DNA of 64,000 nt from NCBI GenBank assembly GCA_033875315.1, contig JANRJG010000003.1:186001-250000 (forward strand), written 5' to 3'. Under the pieces are notes generated by a model, which ran no database searches, had not been told where the DNA came from, and worked only from the letters and a program-made list of their open reading frames with translations. The stretch is from Candidatus Methylacidiphilales bacterium (lineage in GTDB: Bacteria > Verrucomicrobiota > Verrucomicrobiia > Methylacidiphilales > CAZTYG01). The translations under genes were made by a program, and so were the position numbers. Every line of letters starts with the position of its first letter. The first letter of the stretch is position 1. Shown here piece by piece: positions 43,873-52,980 of the stretch.

Positions 43873-46800
43873 TCAACTGAGATTGCGCGCCTTGTCCGAC
43901 CAAGGGCTGGTCGGATAATCCCGCTGGAGCAGGTCGACCAGTTTCTTGGCCGCGTCTTCCGCGGCTTTCTTCCGCGCGGGATCGGTTTCGCTCTTGGCCT
44001 GCTTGAATTTGGCGCCAGCAGCTATGTAAAGGGCCTCGGGCACCATCTGGGGCAGCGAGGCACGGTAGAAGAGGTCGATCTTGACCGCGTTGTTGTGGGC
44101 CAGTTCGTAGATGTTCAGGTCCGGCTTGCCCGCGGCCTGCTTGGTCTCGCTGGTCTTGATCCCCTTGTCCCCCATCTCGACAAGAGAACGGGCGAGGGCG
44201 AGCATGCACTTGGCCTTGGTCTCGTTGCTGCTGCGGGCGCTGCCCTGGACTTCGCGCAACACTTTGAACCCTTCATCATACTTGCCTTCGGCCAAAAGGG
44301 CGGTGGCCCGACCGAAGTCGGCATCAAAGATTTTATCCGACCATGGGAATTTCTCCTTGAGAGTGGCAAAGGACGATTGGGCTTTGGTCAGGTCGCCCTT
44401 GCCCTGGGCGGCGGCGCCGATGCCATAGGTGGCGGCAGCCTGGGCGCGGGGCTCGGGGAAGTTGTCGGCCAGGCGTCCATAAACCTCCAGCGCCTTGTCC
44501 CATTTCTTGTTTTCCAGGAGGATGGAACCGTAGCGGTCGTAGTCCGCCCAGGCCATGCGCTTGGGGTCGGTGATCTTGCCGAACGCTTCGTCGTAGAAAA
44601 CCAGGGCCTGTTCGGGCTGCCCGCCCTGGAACATCAGGCTGGCGCGTCCGATCAACACCTGGACCTGGGCCACCTCGTCGGACAGGCTGCCGGCCAGTTT
44701 GCTCAAATAAGTGGCCGCCTCATTCAGGGTCATGGTTCCCGATTTGATCTCCAACAACAGGACGTCAACCAGACGCTGGAGCGCGTTCGTGATGGTCTTG
44801 GACTGTGGAAACTCGGATACCGCCTTTTCCAACGACGACTGGGACGAAGTCATCAACTCTTTCCACTGGGCCTTCTTGGCCTCATCCAGTTTGTCAAATG
44901 GTCCCAGCGCAATCGCGTCCTTGCGCTGGAGGTCGGCCCCCCGAACCAGACCGAAGGCGGCGTATTCGGCCATCTTCTGGCCGTTCGGCGTCGCCAGGAC
45001 TTCGGGCGGGAGTTTTTTGTAAAAGTCGTAGACGGCCTGGAAGGCCTTGGCGGCCTCGTCTTTTTTCTTGGCTTTTTCATCCAGGTATTTTGCGCGCTCG
45101 AAGAGGGTGACGATGGCCTGGGTGGACTGCGGGTAGGCGGCAATGAGCGCATCCTGGGCCTTGATCATTTCCTCGATGCGGCCCTGCTGCAGGTGGATGT
45201 TCCATATTTTGTCGAGGGCCCCGATGGCGAAGTTGGAATCCTTGTATTTGTCCGCCACCGACTGGAAGCGCTGGATGGCTTCGTCGGGCTTTTTGGCCTT
45301 GTCGAGGGAAACAGCGGAAAAATAACTCGCTTCCATGACCCGGGGTGAATTGGCGAACTTGGTTGCGAAGTCGGCGAATGCCTTGGCCGCCTCTTCAAAT
45401 CGTCCCGCCTGCGAAAGCATGCTGGCAACCTGATAGGAAGCCTCCTCCTGGATGGCCGGGGTTTTGGAGGCAGCGGCCAGTTCCTGCATGGCTTTGATGG
45501 CCGGCTCGACCTGTTTCATTTGCAGGAGGGCCAGGGCGCGCAGACGTTGGGCGTCCTCGACCGCCTCCGGCGGAACCTTGAGCTTGCCGGCGGCGGCGTC
45601 GCGGATGAAGTCGTCAAAGGTCTTGAGGGCTTCATCCGCCTTGCCCAGAGCGAGGTAACACTGGGCCTTGAGCTTGGGGATCTGTCCGGAAACGCGGCTG
45701 GCGGGGAAGTTCTTCAGGCTTTCATCAAAGGCCTTGATGGCATCGTCGTACTTGGCCTGCTGCATGAGGGCGTTGCCGATGAGGAACCGCACATTTTCTG
45801 CCAGAGGATCGTTGGGATATTTGGACCGGAATTCGGCAAAGTTTTTTTCCGCCTGGTCGGGCAGTCCCTGCATGGCGAAGGAAATGACCTTCTGGATGGA
45901 CAGTTGCTTCTTTTGTTCATCGTTGCCGAACTGTCCGGCAAAGCGGTAGACGATGCGGGCCTCGTCGTAACGTTGGAGCTGGAGGAGGCAGTCGCCGATG
46001 CGGGAAAGGCCGTCCACCGCGGTGTCGGGGGCGGATTCAACACTGGTCAGCTTCTGTTGTTCCCGGGAGAGGGCCTGCTGGGCGGCACGCACCCGGTCGC
46101 GGTTCCCCCCGGCATCGGTCACCGCCTTGCGGGCCTCGTCGACCCGTTTCTGCTGGGAGGCGGCGATCTCGTCCTTGCTGCGAAGCGAACGATAGGCCTC
46201 GATGGCGGCTTCCATGGCCTCGCGGTAGGCGGCGGCGTCCCCGCGCACGGTCTGTGCCTGGGCGAATTCCAGACTGGCGAGCTGGAAGGCGGCCTGGTTG
46301 GCCATGACGAGGTTGGGGCTTTTGGCCAGACGGGCGTAGGTTTCCTTGGCCCGGGTGATGACGGCCTCCGCTTCTTCTTTTTTGAAATCGTCGAGCAGCT
46401 TCTGCGCACTCTGGGTGAGGACGTAGCCGGTGAGGAAGTCGATGTCATCACCCATGCCCGCGCTCTCCGGTTTGTTGCGCAGGGTTTCGAGGTCGGCGAG
46501 GGCGGCGTCCAGTTTGTTGAGGAAGATGTTGGCGGTGGCCTTGGCGGTGGCGACGTCGATGAAAAGTTCGTGGTTGGGAAACGAGGTGGTGAATTCGGTG
46601 AAAGATTTCAGGCCCTCGGCCCATTCCTTGGCCGCACCGACCTTGTCCTTGGCCTCATCGGCCTTGGATCCCTTGCCCATGTGGGAACGTCCAATGTAAT
46701 AGACCGCGTAAGGGGAGAGGTTCTTCTTGGCCTCGGCATCCTTGGAGGTGAGCACTTGGCCGAGGGCGGCGATGGCCTTGTCATACTGGCCGAGGAAATA

Positions 46801-47139
46801 GTTGGCGGCGCCGAGGTGGAACTTGATCGTGGCATCAAATTCCTCGGGCAGGTCCTTCGGGTTGGCGAAGGTGGCGGCACAACCGGCATAATCCCCGACA
46901 GAATATTGTGAAACCCCGAGCAGGAAGCGGACTTTCGGGGCTTCGATGTCGGTGGAGAACTTCTGCATGAAGTCCTGGGCGGCGGCAACCGCCTCTTTGT
47001 AATTGCCGGCTTCAAAGGCCTTGGAGGCTTTTTCCCGGAGCTCGATCGCGGTCTGGGCGGAAAGTGGGACCGAAAGGAAAGGGAGTGTGCAAACAAGAAA
47101 GATGCGAAGAACCCGTATGAGCATGGAAGATTTTGTCAT
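43873..47139 (-). CDS. Large exported TPR protein
   Basis: The ATG at 47139 (MTKSSMLIRVLRIFLVCTLP) gives a 1088-residue protein with a signal peptide ending near PLSAQ. Almost all the rest is tetratricopeptide-like helices: AFEAGNYKEAVAAAQDFMQK, LGQYDKAIAALGQVL, QAKYDDAIKAFDESLKNFP, KPDEAIQRFQSVADKYKDS and many more. YbgF/BamD-type outer-membrane-associated TPR repeats are the nearest general pattern. It may be a periplasmic scaffold or part of a surface complex. It starts 25 bases after the stop of the dehydrogenase gene, so the two are probably co-transcribed. Confidence 0.88.
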   Translation of the reverse strand: MTKSSMLIRVLRIFLVCTLPFLSVPLSAQTAIELREKASKAFEAGNYKEAVAAAQDFMQKFSTDIEAPKVRFLLGVSQYSVGDYAGCAATFANPKDLPEEFDATIKFHLGAANYFLGQYDKAIAALGQVLTSKDAEAKKNLSPYAVYYIGRSHMGKGSKADEAKDKVGAAKEWAEGLKSFTEFTTSFPNHELFIDVATAKATANIFLNKLDAALADLETLRNKPESAGMGDDIDFLTGYVLTQSAQKLLDDFKKEEAEAVITRAKETYARLAKSPNLVMANQAAFQLASLEFAQAQTVRGDAAAYREAMEAAIEAYRSLRSKDEIAASQQKRVDEARKAVTDAGGNRDRVRAAQQALSREQQKLTSVESAPDTAVDGLSRIGDCLLQLQRYDEARIVYRFAGQFGNDEQKKQLSIQKVISFAMQGLPDQAEKNFAEFRSKYPNDPLAENVRFLIGNALMQQAKYDDAIKAFDESLKNFPASRVSGQIPKLKAQCYLALGKADEALKTFDDFIRDAAAGKLKVPPEAVEDAQRLRALALLQMKQVEPAIKAMQELAAASKTPAIQEEASYQVASMLSQAGRFEEAAKAFADFATKFANSPRVMEASYFSAVSLDKAKKPDEAIQRFQSVADKYKDSNFAIGALDKIWNIHLQQGRIEEMIKAQDALIAAYPQSTQAIVTLFERAKYLDEKAKKKDEAAKAFQAVYDFYKKLPPEVLATPNGQKMAEYAAFGLVRGADLQRKDAIALGPFDKLDEAKKAQWKELMTSSQSSLEKAVSEFPQSKTITNALQRLVDVLLLEIKSGTMTLNEAATYLSKLAGSLSDEVAQVQVLIGRASLMFQGGQPEQALVFYDEAFGKITDPKRMAWADYDRYGSILLENKKWDKALEVYGRLADNFPEPRAQAAATYGIGAAAQGKGDLTKAQSSFATLKEKFPWSDKIFDADFGRATALLAEGKYDEGFKVLREVQGSARSSNETKAKCMLALARSLVEMGDKGIKTSETKQAAGKPDLNIYELAHNNAVKIDLFYRASLPQMVPEALYIAAGAKFKQAKSETDPARKKAAEDAAKKLVDLLQRDYPTSPWSDKARNLS

Positions 47140-47164
47140 GATTTCGGATGACCTTAAATGAAAA

Positions 47165-48028
47165 TTATGGGCCTTGTTCTCTTTTTTTCCCACCGACCGC
47201 CTCCGCCTCCAACAAGCGGATGAGTGCGGAAAAATCGTCCTCGCCCCAACCGGCGTCAAGCCCCTGCCGGTAAATCCCGGCCAGGGTGCTGGTCAAAGGA
47301 AACTCGGACGGCGACCCGGTTTCCAAGGCCAGCCGCAAGTCCTTGGCCATGTGTTTGACGGAAAACTGGGGATCGTAATCGCGGCGGATGAGCTTGTCTT
47401 TTTTCAGATCGCTCAGACCCGATCGGGCGATGTTGCATTCCAGGACATCGAAGAAACACGCATCGCTGATGCCCGAACGTCTGGCCAGGCTCAGGCCTTC
47501 CGCCAGGGCCTGGGAAATGGAGGCGATCTGGAGGTTCATGGCCAGCTTGAGCGCGGAGGCTTGGGCGACCGTTCCAATATCCACTATTTTCCGCGACAAT
47601 CCATGAAGCACACGCGCTGCCTGATCCTTGGCCTCCTTCGCTCCTCCGAGGTAAAAGACATTCTGACGGGCCTCGGCGGCGGGCTTGCTGCCGGTGAACG
47701 GGGCCTCGGCATAGGCGGCCCCCCGTTGGAGGCAGAACGCCTCGAATGTTCCGGCGGCGGATGGGGAAATGGTACTGGATTGAATGACCAAGAGTCCGGG
47801 CCCTATGCGATCCCCCGCCAGTGTCAGGACAGATTCGACGGCCGCCGGGTCCGCCACGACCAAATGGAGCACATCCGCCCCGGCCAGGGCATGGCCGAGG
47901 TCGGGATTGAAACCGGGTGCTTCGGGACGGGGGGAACGGTTCCAGACGGCAACCTCGAATGCATCCGCGCGATAGTGCCTGACCCATTCCCGGCCGATGA
48001 GGCCATAACCCGCAAGGCAAACTTTCAC
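47165..48028 (-). CDS. NAD(P)-dependent beta-hydroxyacid dehydrogenase family protein
   Basis: The 287-residue protein has the Rossmann start KVCLAGYGLIGREWVRHY (Gly-x-Gly-x-x-Gly), the substrate motif VIQSSTISPSAAGTF, the GSKPAAEARQNV loop and the C-terminal Lys (ALKLAMNLQIASISQALAEG), as in the 3-hydroxyisobutyrate/tartronate-semialdehyde reductase and succinic semialdehyde reductase group. It catalyses a reversible oxidation of a small hydroxy acid. The exact substrate is unknown. It lies upstream of the TPR gene and divergent from infC. Confidence 0.9.
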   Translation of the reverse strand: MKVCLAGYGLIGREWVRHYRADAFEVAVWNRSPRPEAPGFNPDLGHALAGADVLHLVVADPAAVESVLTLAGDRIGPGLLVIQSSTISPSAAGTFEAFCLQRGAAYAEAPFTGSKPAAEARQNVFYLGGAKEAKDQAARVLHGLSRKIVDIGTVAQASALKLAMNLQIASISQALAEGLSLARRSGISDACFFDVLECNIARSGLSDLKKDKLIRRDYDPQFSVKHMAKDLRLALETGSPSEFPLTSTLAGIYRQGLDAGWGEDDFSALIRLLEAEAVGGKKREQGP

Positions 48029-48091
48029 TCAATCCGGTATAACCGTGGACCGTTCACTTGCAACCGGGAATATGGCCGCCCGCTTTTGCAC

Positions 48092-48120
48092 TTGCCTCGG
48101 AGGTGGGTCTTTCCTAGTTT
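48092..48120 (+). promoter_or_regulatory. Candidate promoter of the infC operon
   Basis: TTGCCT and TAGTTT are 17 bases apart, about 200 bases before the infC start. The -10 is the same hexamer as that proposed for the pseudopilin cassette. The 200-base leader that follows holds a CCGGAC / GTCCGG hairpin (about 48177-48204). Such a leader would give room for regulation by L20 or IF-3. Confidence 0.4.
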
Positions 48121-48323
48121 GCGGCCATGTTTCTTTGTTTGGGCATCAGCGCGGCCACCGCAGTGACCGCATTTTCCGGACTATGACCCCCATTGTCGGT
48201 CCGGCTCCCATGCCCTGCGTTGGAAGGCTCCATCCCCGGCTGAACCCCGCCTTTGCCCGCGCCTGATTTTCCATCCCTTTTTCCACAACTGAACCATCGA
48301 CAGAAGCCAACAAGGAGCCCGTC

Positions 48324-48965
48324 ATTCACACCCCCCAGCAACGCGTCAACCAACGCATCCGCGCCCGCGAAGTCCTGACCATCGGCCCGGAGGGCCAGCC
48401 CTTGGGCGTCCTCCCCCTGCCCGAAGCCCTCAACCAAGCCCGCCTGGCCGGCCTGGATTTGGTCGAGGTCGCCCCCAACGCCCGCCCACCCGTCTGCAAG
48501 ATCCTCGACTACGGAAAATTCCGCTACGAGATGGCCAAACGCGACCGCGAGGCCAAGAAGCACAACCTTTCGGCCCGGGTCAAGGAACTGAAGTTCCACC
48601 TCAATACCGACACCCACGATTACATGGTCAAGATGCGCCATGCCGAGGACTTCATGATCAAGGGCATGAAGGTCAAGCTCATGCTCGTCCTCCGCGGACG
48701 CGAAATGATCCGCAAGGACGACGCCCGCACCATGGCGCACAAAATCATCGCCGATCTCAACCACGTCGCCTCGGCCGACAGCGAACCGAAATTGGTTGGC
48801 AGAAACATCAATTTGATGTTAACTCCCCTCCCCGAAAAAAAGCGGGTCCGGAAATACACGGTCGAAAACGAAGTCTACGACGACGTTCCCGAGGGTCCGG
48901 AGGATGCGGAAGACGATGGTGATTCCGAATCCACCGAAAGCAACGCCAAGAGCACCAGCACTTAG
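48324..48965 (+). CDS. infC: Translation initiation factor IF-3, AUU start
   Basis: The start is taken at ATT 48324-48326, not at the first ATG/GTG/TTG. From there the protein begins QQRVNQRIRAREVLTIGPEG, the normal IF-3 N-terminus, and AAGGAG lies 6 bases before. A TTG at 48402 would delete this part. The 213-residue product has both IF-3 domains (GLDLVEVAPNARPPVCKILD, VKELKFHLNTDTHDYMVKM), and an extra acidic/Ser-rich tail of about 30 residues (VPEGPEDAEDDGDSESTES). IF-3 proofreads start codons and represses its own AUU start in known bacteria. It heads the infC-rpmI-rplT-pheS run. Confidence 0.95.
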   Translation: MHTPQQRVNQRIRAREVLTIGPEGQPLGVLPLPEALNQARLAGLDLVEVAPNARPPVCKILDYGKFRYEMAKRDREAKKHNLSARVKELKFHLNTDTHDYMVKMRHAEDFMIKGMKVKLMLVLRGREMIRKDDARTMAHKIIADLNHVASADSEPKLVGRNINLMLTPLPEKKRVRKYTVENEVYDDVPEGPEDAEDDGDSESTESNAKSTST

Positions 48966-49020
48966 CGCGACGCACCCAAGAACCCAACACACCAGCAATC
49001 GCAAAGAGAAAGAGAAAAGT

Positions 49021-49230
49021 ATGGCCAAAGGAGTATCCCGTTCGAAGACGCGCAAAGCCGTCGCCAAGCGGTTCAAAATTTCCGCCGGGGGCAAGGTGAA
49101 AACCTCCCGCGCCGGACGCCGCCACCTCGCGGGCAGCAAGAATCGCAAGCGCAAGCGCCGACTCGCCTCCCCCAAAACCCTCACCGACAGCGATCTGGGC
49201 AAAATCAAAGAGAACTTGCTCTTCGGCTGA
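49021..49230 (+). CDS. rpmI: 50S ribosomal protein L35
   Basis: The 69-residue protein begins MAKGVSRSKTRKAVAKRFK and is very basic throughout, with GRRHLAGSKNRKRKRRL. It is a full-length L35 of the large subunit. The start at 49021 follows a purine-rich stretch (AAGAGAAAGAGAAAAG); longer frames upstream reach into infC and can be dismissed. It lies 55 bases after infC and 38 before rplT, the usual order. Confidence 0.97.
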   Translation: MAKGVSRSKTRKAVAKRFKISAGGKVKTSRAGRRHLAGSKNRKRKRRLASPKTLTDSDLGKIKENLLFG

Positions 49231-49268
49231 TACCCTCTACGCTCTCCCGCTCAACTTAAGGAAACACC

Positions 49269-49616
49269 ATGCCCAGAGCCACCAATGCCCCCGCCTCCCG
49301 TGAACGCCGCAAACGGGTGGTCACCAGCGCCGCCGGTTACCGCGGCCGCCGCAGCAAACTCTTCCGTTACGCCAAGGACGCGACCTACAAGGCCAAGTAC
49401 TGGTCTTACCGCGACCGCAAGACCCGCAAGCGCAACGTCCGTTCCCTTTGGACGGTCCGTATCAGTGCCGCCGTCAAGGCCTTCGACCTGAACTACAGCA
49501 AGTTCATCGCGGCCCTGAAGAAGGCCAAAATCGAAATCGACCGCAAAGTCCTGGCCGATCTGGCCGTTTCCGAACCGGCCGTCTTCGAACAGGTCGTCAA
49601 AGCGGCCCGCGGCTGA
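49269..49616 (+). CDS. rplT: 50S ribosomal protein L20
   Basis: The 115-residue protein is full length, with the long basic N-terminal extension ([19 protein letters not shown]), [15 protein letters not shown] and SRFI-equivalent region [20 protein letters not shown]. It is a primary 23S rRNA-binding assembly protein, and in other bacteria it represses this operon. An AAGGA lies 6-7 bases before the ATG, one of the few clear Shine-Dalgarno sites in the window. A hairpin with T tract follows at 49651-49684. Confidence 0.97.
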   Translation: MPRATNAPASRERRKRVVTSAAGYRGRRSKLFRYAKDATYKAKYWSYRDRKTRKRNVRSLWTVRISAAVKAFDLNYSKFIAALKKAKIEIDRKVLADLAVSEPAVFEQVVKAARG

Positions 49617-49650
49617 GGAACCTCTTCCGCTTACGCCTCCTTCAGGCTCA

Positions 49651-49684
49651 CGCCGCTGCCCGGACCCCCGGTCGGCGGCGTTTT
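49651..49684 (+). terminator. Hairpin with T run between rplT and pheS
   Basis: CGCCGC and GCGGCG arms with an inner CCGG pair, then TTTTG. It may be a weak terminator or attenuator limiting read-through into pheS. Confidence 0.5.
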
Positions 49685-49707
49685 GCTTCCCCCAAACCCC
49701 ACCGCCC

Positions 49708-50724
49708 ATGATCGCCGATCTGCAATCACTGCAAGCCGAGGCCCTCGCCGCACTCGAACAGGTCGCGAACCCCGCGGCCTTGGAGGAATGGCGCATCACC
49801 TACCTCAGCCGACAGGGCCGTCTTCCCGCCTTGTTGGAAAAGATGAAGGACCTGCCCAAGGAACAACGACCCGAAGCCGGCAAGGCGGCCAATCTGGCCA
49901 AAACCGCCATCCAATCCGCCTTCGACGCCAAAAAAGATTCCTTCACCCTCTCGGATTCGGGCATGCCCGACGATCCCACCCTGCCCGGCCGTCCCTTTCC
50001 CACCGGCGCGCGCCACCCGGTCTCACGCCTTGTCGACCGGAGCATCGACATCTTCCGCCGCATGGGCTTCGCCCTCGCCACCGGTCCTGAGATCGACACT
50101 GAGTTCCACAACTTCGACGCCCTCAACACCCCCGCCGACCACCCGGCCCGCAACGAACAGGACACTTTCTACCTCGATTTGCCCCCCGCTGGAAACCTCG
50201 GACGGCGACTGCTCCGATCCCACACCTCCACCGTGCAGATCCGCACCATGCAGAAGGAGAAACCCCCGATCAAAATCATCGCCCCCGGCCGTTGCTTCCG
50301 CCGCGACGAGGTCGATGCCACCCACGGCATGTTCTTCACCCAACTCGAAGCCCTGGTCGTCGACGAAGGCATCACCCTCGCCCACCTCAAGGGGACCATG
50401 GAATGTTTCTTCCGCGAACTCTTCGGCCCGGAGACCCGCATCCGTTTCCGTCCCCACTTCTTCCCCTTCACCGAACCGAGCTTCGAGGTGGACATGTCTG
50501 TGCCCGGACTGCGCATCAAGGGCAAGGAATGGATCGAAATCGGCGGTTGCGGGATGGTCGACCCGGCGGTCTTTGCCGCGGTGGGCATCGATGCCACCCG
50601 CTACACTGGTTTCGCCTTCGGCATGGGACTGGAACGGATGGTCATGATGATCCACGGCATTCCCGATCTGCGTCTCCTTTACGAAAACGATGTCCGGTTC
50701 CTCGAACAGTTCCGCACCGCGTAA
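49708..50724 (+). CDS. pheS: Phenylalanyl-tRNA synthetase alpha subunit
   Basis: The 338-residue protein has the N-terminal coiled-coil (LQSLQAEALAALEQVAN) and the class II catalytic core: motif 1 region (HPVSRLVDRSIDIFRRMGF), motif 2 (PGRCFRRDEVDATHGMFF) and motif 3 (GFAFGMGLERMVMMIHGI). It charges tRNA-Phe with phenylalanine as an alpha2beta2 enzyme. The beta subunit gene pheT usually comes right after it, but here tRNA-Tyr and repeats follow, so pheT must be elsewhere. It is downstream of rplT, with a 91-base gap. Confidence 0.97.
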   Translation: MIADLQSLQAEALAALEQVANPAALEEWRITYLSRQGRLPALLEKMKDLPKEQRPEAGKAANLAKTAIQSAFDAKKDSFTLSDSGMPDDPTLPGRPFPTGARHPVSRLVDRSIDIFRRMGFALATGPEIDTEFHNFDALNTPADHPARNEQDTFYLDLPPAGNLGRRLLRSHTSTVQIRTMQKEKPPIKIIAPGRCFRRDEVDATHGMFFTQLEALVVDEGITLAHLKGTMECFFRELFGPETRIRFRPHFFPFTEPSFEVDMSVPGLRIKGKEWIEIGGCGMVDPAVFAAVGIDATRYTGFAFGMGLERMVMMIHGIPDLRLLYENDVRFLEQFRTA

Positions 50725-50782
50725 ATACTTGCGCTGTGGAGTTGACGGGGGGAGGCGGGGTTTTTAGTATTTCCAGCTCTTC

Positions 50783-50864
50783 GGGCGGATTCCGGAGTGG
50801 CCAAACGGGGCAGACTGTAAATCTGCTGGCTTTGCCTTCGATGGTTCGAATCCATCTCCGCCCA
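50783..50864 (+). tRNA. tRNA-Tyr (anticodon GUA)
   Basis: An 82-base class II tRNA. The acceptor GGGCGGA pairs with TCCGCCC, the anticodon stem-loop is CAGACTGTAAATCTG, a variable arm (CTGGCTTTGCCTTC region) is present, and the T arm is GATGGTTCGAATCCATC. The discriminator is A and CCA is not encoded. The 3' end is duplicated downstream at 51029-51060. Confidence 0.95.
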
Positions 50865-50881
50865 TTCCTTCGCGAAGCGAA
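50850..50881 (+). repeat. Direct repeat unit 1, 3' end of tRNA-Tyr
   Basis: 32 bases starting ATCCATCTCCGCCCATTCC and ending GAAGCGAA. They cover the last 15 bases of the tRNA and 17 bases beyond. An identical unit lies 179 bases downstream. Confidence 0.85.
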
Positions 50882-51260
50882 GCGTCTCCCCTAGATTCGA
50901 ACGGCTTGTCCCGCCGTAGTTTTATACGAAGGGGGAAGTTCGCCTGCCATTCACGCAGTGATCGTCAAGCGAAGCGGCCCAAGCCGCAGGCCATCCCGCA
51001 GAGGGTTTCACGTCCTCGTGAATGCATCATCCATCTCCGCCCATTCCTTCGCGAAGCGAAATGTCATGGTGCATGGCACCTCCCCCAAGCCCCCCGTCTT
51101 CTCCATGCCTGGACTCCGCAGCACGGCCTCTTCATTTTGGGCGTGTTTTTGCCCGGGGCACGTTGTAATGGTCCACTCCGCCCATTTTTTCCCTAAGATT
51201 TCCATCTCCCGCGACGTCTGATCATTTGGTAACACCCATACCCCCCAATCCCCATCGCCC
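50882..51260. other. Gene-free gap after tRNA-Tyr
   Basis: No credible gene. It holds the second tRNA-end repeat, a third partial echo (CTCCGCCCAT, 51178-51187) and several short inverted repeats rich in CGAAGCG. The pattern suggests remnants of past insertion at the tRNA end. Confidence 0.5.
51029..51060 (+). repeat. Direct repeat unit 2, copy of tRNA-Tyr 3' end
   Basis: Exact 32-base copy of 50850-50881. The spacing and overlap with a tRNA 3' end are as for attachment sites left by integrases. Confidence 0.85.
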
Positions 51261-52934
51261 ATGAAAACCCACCCCGCTCCCATCCTCCTGGCCTTGCTCT
51301 CCTCCGTCATTGGAGTCACAGCCGCCGAAGTCAAAACCGACCACCGCATCAGCGAGGTCACCGTCTACCCCGACCGCGCCGTCGTCACCCGCCGCGCCTC
51401 CACCCCCCTCACTCCGGGCGAACACCAGATCGTCTTCGAAAACCTCCCCATCGGACTAGACGAGAACTCCGTTCGCGCCGGCGGTACCGGCAATGGATGG
51501 AAGATCCTCGGCGTCGAACTCAAGCGCGACTACCGCGAACCCTCCCAGTCCCCCGAAGTCCTCAAGCTCCGAGACCTCATCCAAACCACCGAGGAAAAGA
51601 AACAGGACCTTTCGGACGAACAAAACGACCTCAACCAGAAGCGAGAACTGCTCAACAAACTCAGCCGCGAGGCCAGTTCCGGCGCGGCCAAGGAAGGGGA
51701 CAAGCCAGTCATCAACGTGGCCGATATCCAGAAGCTGGTCGATTACTACGGCGGCGAACAGAACAAGATCTCCCTACGCCTCCGTGCGGTCGAGCGCACC
51801 CAGCGCAACCTCGACAAAGACTTGGAAAAATTCCGAGCCGACTTGGCCAAGCTGGAGAATCCCGGCAACCCCCAGAACCGCCGCGTGGCCGTCACCGTAC
51901 AGGCCGATACCGCCACCACGGCCGCGGTGGAGATATCCTACATGCTCGCCAACGCCGGCTGGACCCCGCAGTATGACGTCCACGCCCGGGGCGACTCCGA
52001 CAAGATCACCCTCACCTCCTACGGGATTGTCCGCCAGCGCACCGGCGAAAACTGGACTGACGCCCGCATCGTGCTCTCCACCGCCCGGCCCCAGCTCGGC
52101 ACCGCCCTGCCCGACCTGGATCCCTGGATCTTGCAAATACTCCAACCCATGCCAGCCGCCGCACCCATGGATTCTTACTCCTCCACCCGTGAACTGTCGG
52201 CCCGGAAACAGGTTCTGATGGGCCAGGTGGCCCAGGAGATGCGCTCCAATCGTGTAGACACCAAGGATGAAGAAGGGGCATCCGTTCAATTGATGGAATC
52301 CAACATCGAAACCCGGGGCTTCTCCGCCGTCTTCAAGGTCCCCGGCACCACCACCGTCCCCAGCGACGGTGAACCCCACCGCTGCACCATTTCCCGTCAG
52401 GAAATGTCAGCCGAACGCACCTACACCGCCACACCCAAACTCATGCCCGGTGCCTTCGTCAAAGCAAAGGTCAAGAACGCCAATCCCGCACCGCTCCTTC
52501 CCGGTGCCCTCAACGTCTTCATGGAAAATGATTTCATCGGCAGCTCCGCCCTCTCCCTCGTCGGTCCCGAAGGGGTCTTCGACCTCTTCCTCGGCAAGGA
52601 CGACGGCATCAAGGTCCAGCGCAAGGACAAGGTGCGCAAGGAAGAAACCACCGGACTGGTCAATAAATCCCGCCTGCTCAAAATCGGCTACACCATCGAG
52701 GTCGAGAACTTGAAAAAAACCGAAGAGACCCTCACGGTCAAGGACCAGATCCCCGTGGCCCAACAGGACCAGATCAAAGTCCGCCCCACCGCCCTCAATC
52801 CCAAGCCGGCCAAGGAAAACAAGGAAAACGGCGAAATCACCTGGGAACTCAAACTCAAAGCCAGGGAAAAGAAGGTCATCGAAGTGGAGTTCGAAGTCGA
52901 AGCCCCAATCGGCATGCCTGTCGGAGGAATATGA
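51261..52934 (+). CDS. MuiA-like exported protein (DUF4140/DUF4139)
   Basis: The 557-residue protein has a signal peptide ending near IGVTAAE. The N-terminal DUF4140 domain starts SEVTVYPDRAVVTRRA, a coiled-coil follows (QTTEEKKQDLSDEQNDLNQK), then the DUF4139 domain with ISYMLANAGWTPQYDVHAR, NWTDARIVLSTARP and a C-terminal KEKVIEVEFEVEAP-like end. Mucoidy-inhibitor A family proteins are widespread, but their biochemical action is unknown; a role in envelope polysaccharide is suggested by the name only. It ends 46 bases before tolQ and may be co-transcribed with it. Confidence 0.9.
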   Translation: MKTHPAPILLALLSSVIGVTAAEVKTDHRISEVTVYPDRAVVTRRASTPLTPGEHQIVFENLPIGLDENSVRAGGTGNGWKILGVELKRDYREPSQSPEVLKLRDLIQTTEEKKQDLSDEQNDLNQKRELLNKLSREASSGAAKEGDKPVINVADIQKLVDYYGGEQNKISLRLRAVERTQRNLDKDLEKFRADLAKLENPGNPQNRRVAVTVQADTATTAAVEISYMLANAGWTPQYDVHARGDSDKITLTSYGIVRQRTGENWTDARIVLSTARPQLGTALPDLDPWILQILQPMPAAAPMDSYSSTRELSARKQVLMGQVAQEMRSNRVDTKDEEGASVQLMESNIETRGFSAVFKVPGTTTVPSDGEPHRCTISRQEMSAERTYTATPKLMPGAFVKAKVKNANPAPLLPGALNVFMENDFIGSSALSLVGPEGVFDLFLGKDDGIKVQRKDKVRKEETTGLVNKSRLLKIGYTIEVENLKKTEETLTVKDQIPVAQQDQIKVRPTALNPKPAKENKENGEITWELKLKAREKKVIEVEFEVEAPIGMPVGGI

Positions 52935-52980
52935 GCCTTTCTCACTTTCCCGCGCTCAGGCCTGCGCTACACTCCTCTCC

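Noticed and set aside
45520-46911. A 463-codon open frame opposite the TPR gene
   Set aside because: It is a shadow of the TPR repeats, with no signal, motif or start context.
48402-48965. infC starting at TTG 48402
   Set aside because: It would remove the first 26 residues of a conserved domain, and no Shine-Dalgarno is near; ATT at 48324 fits both.
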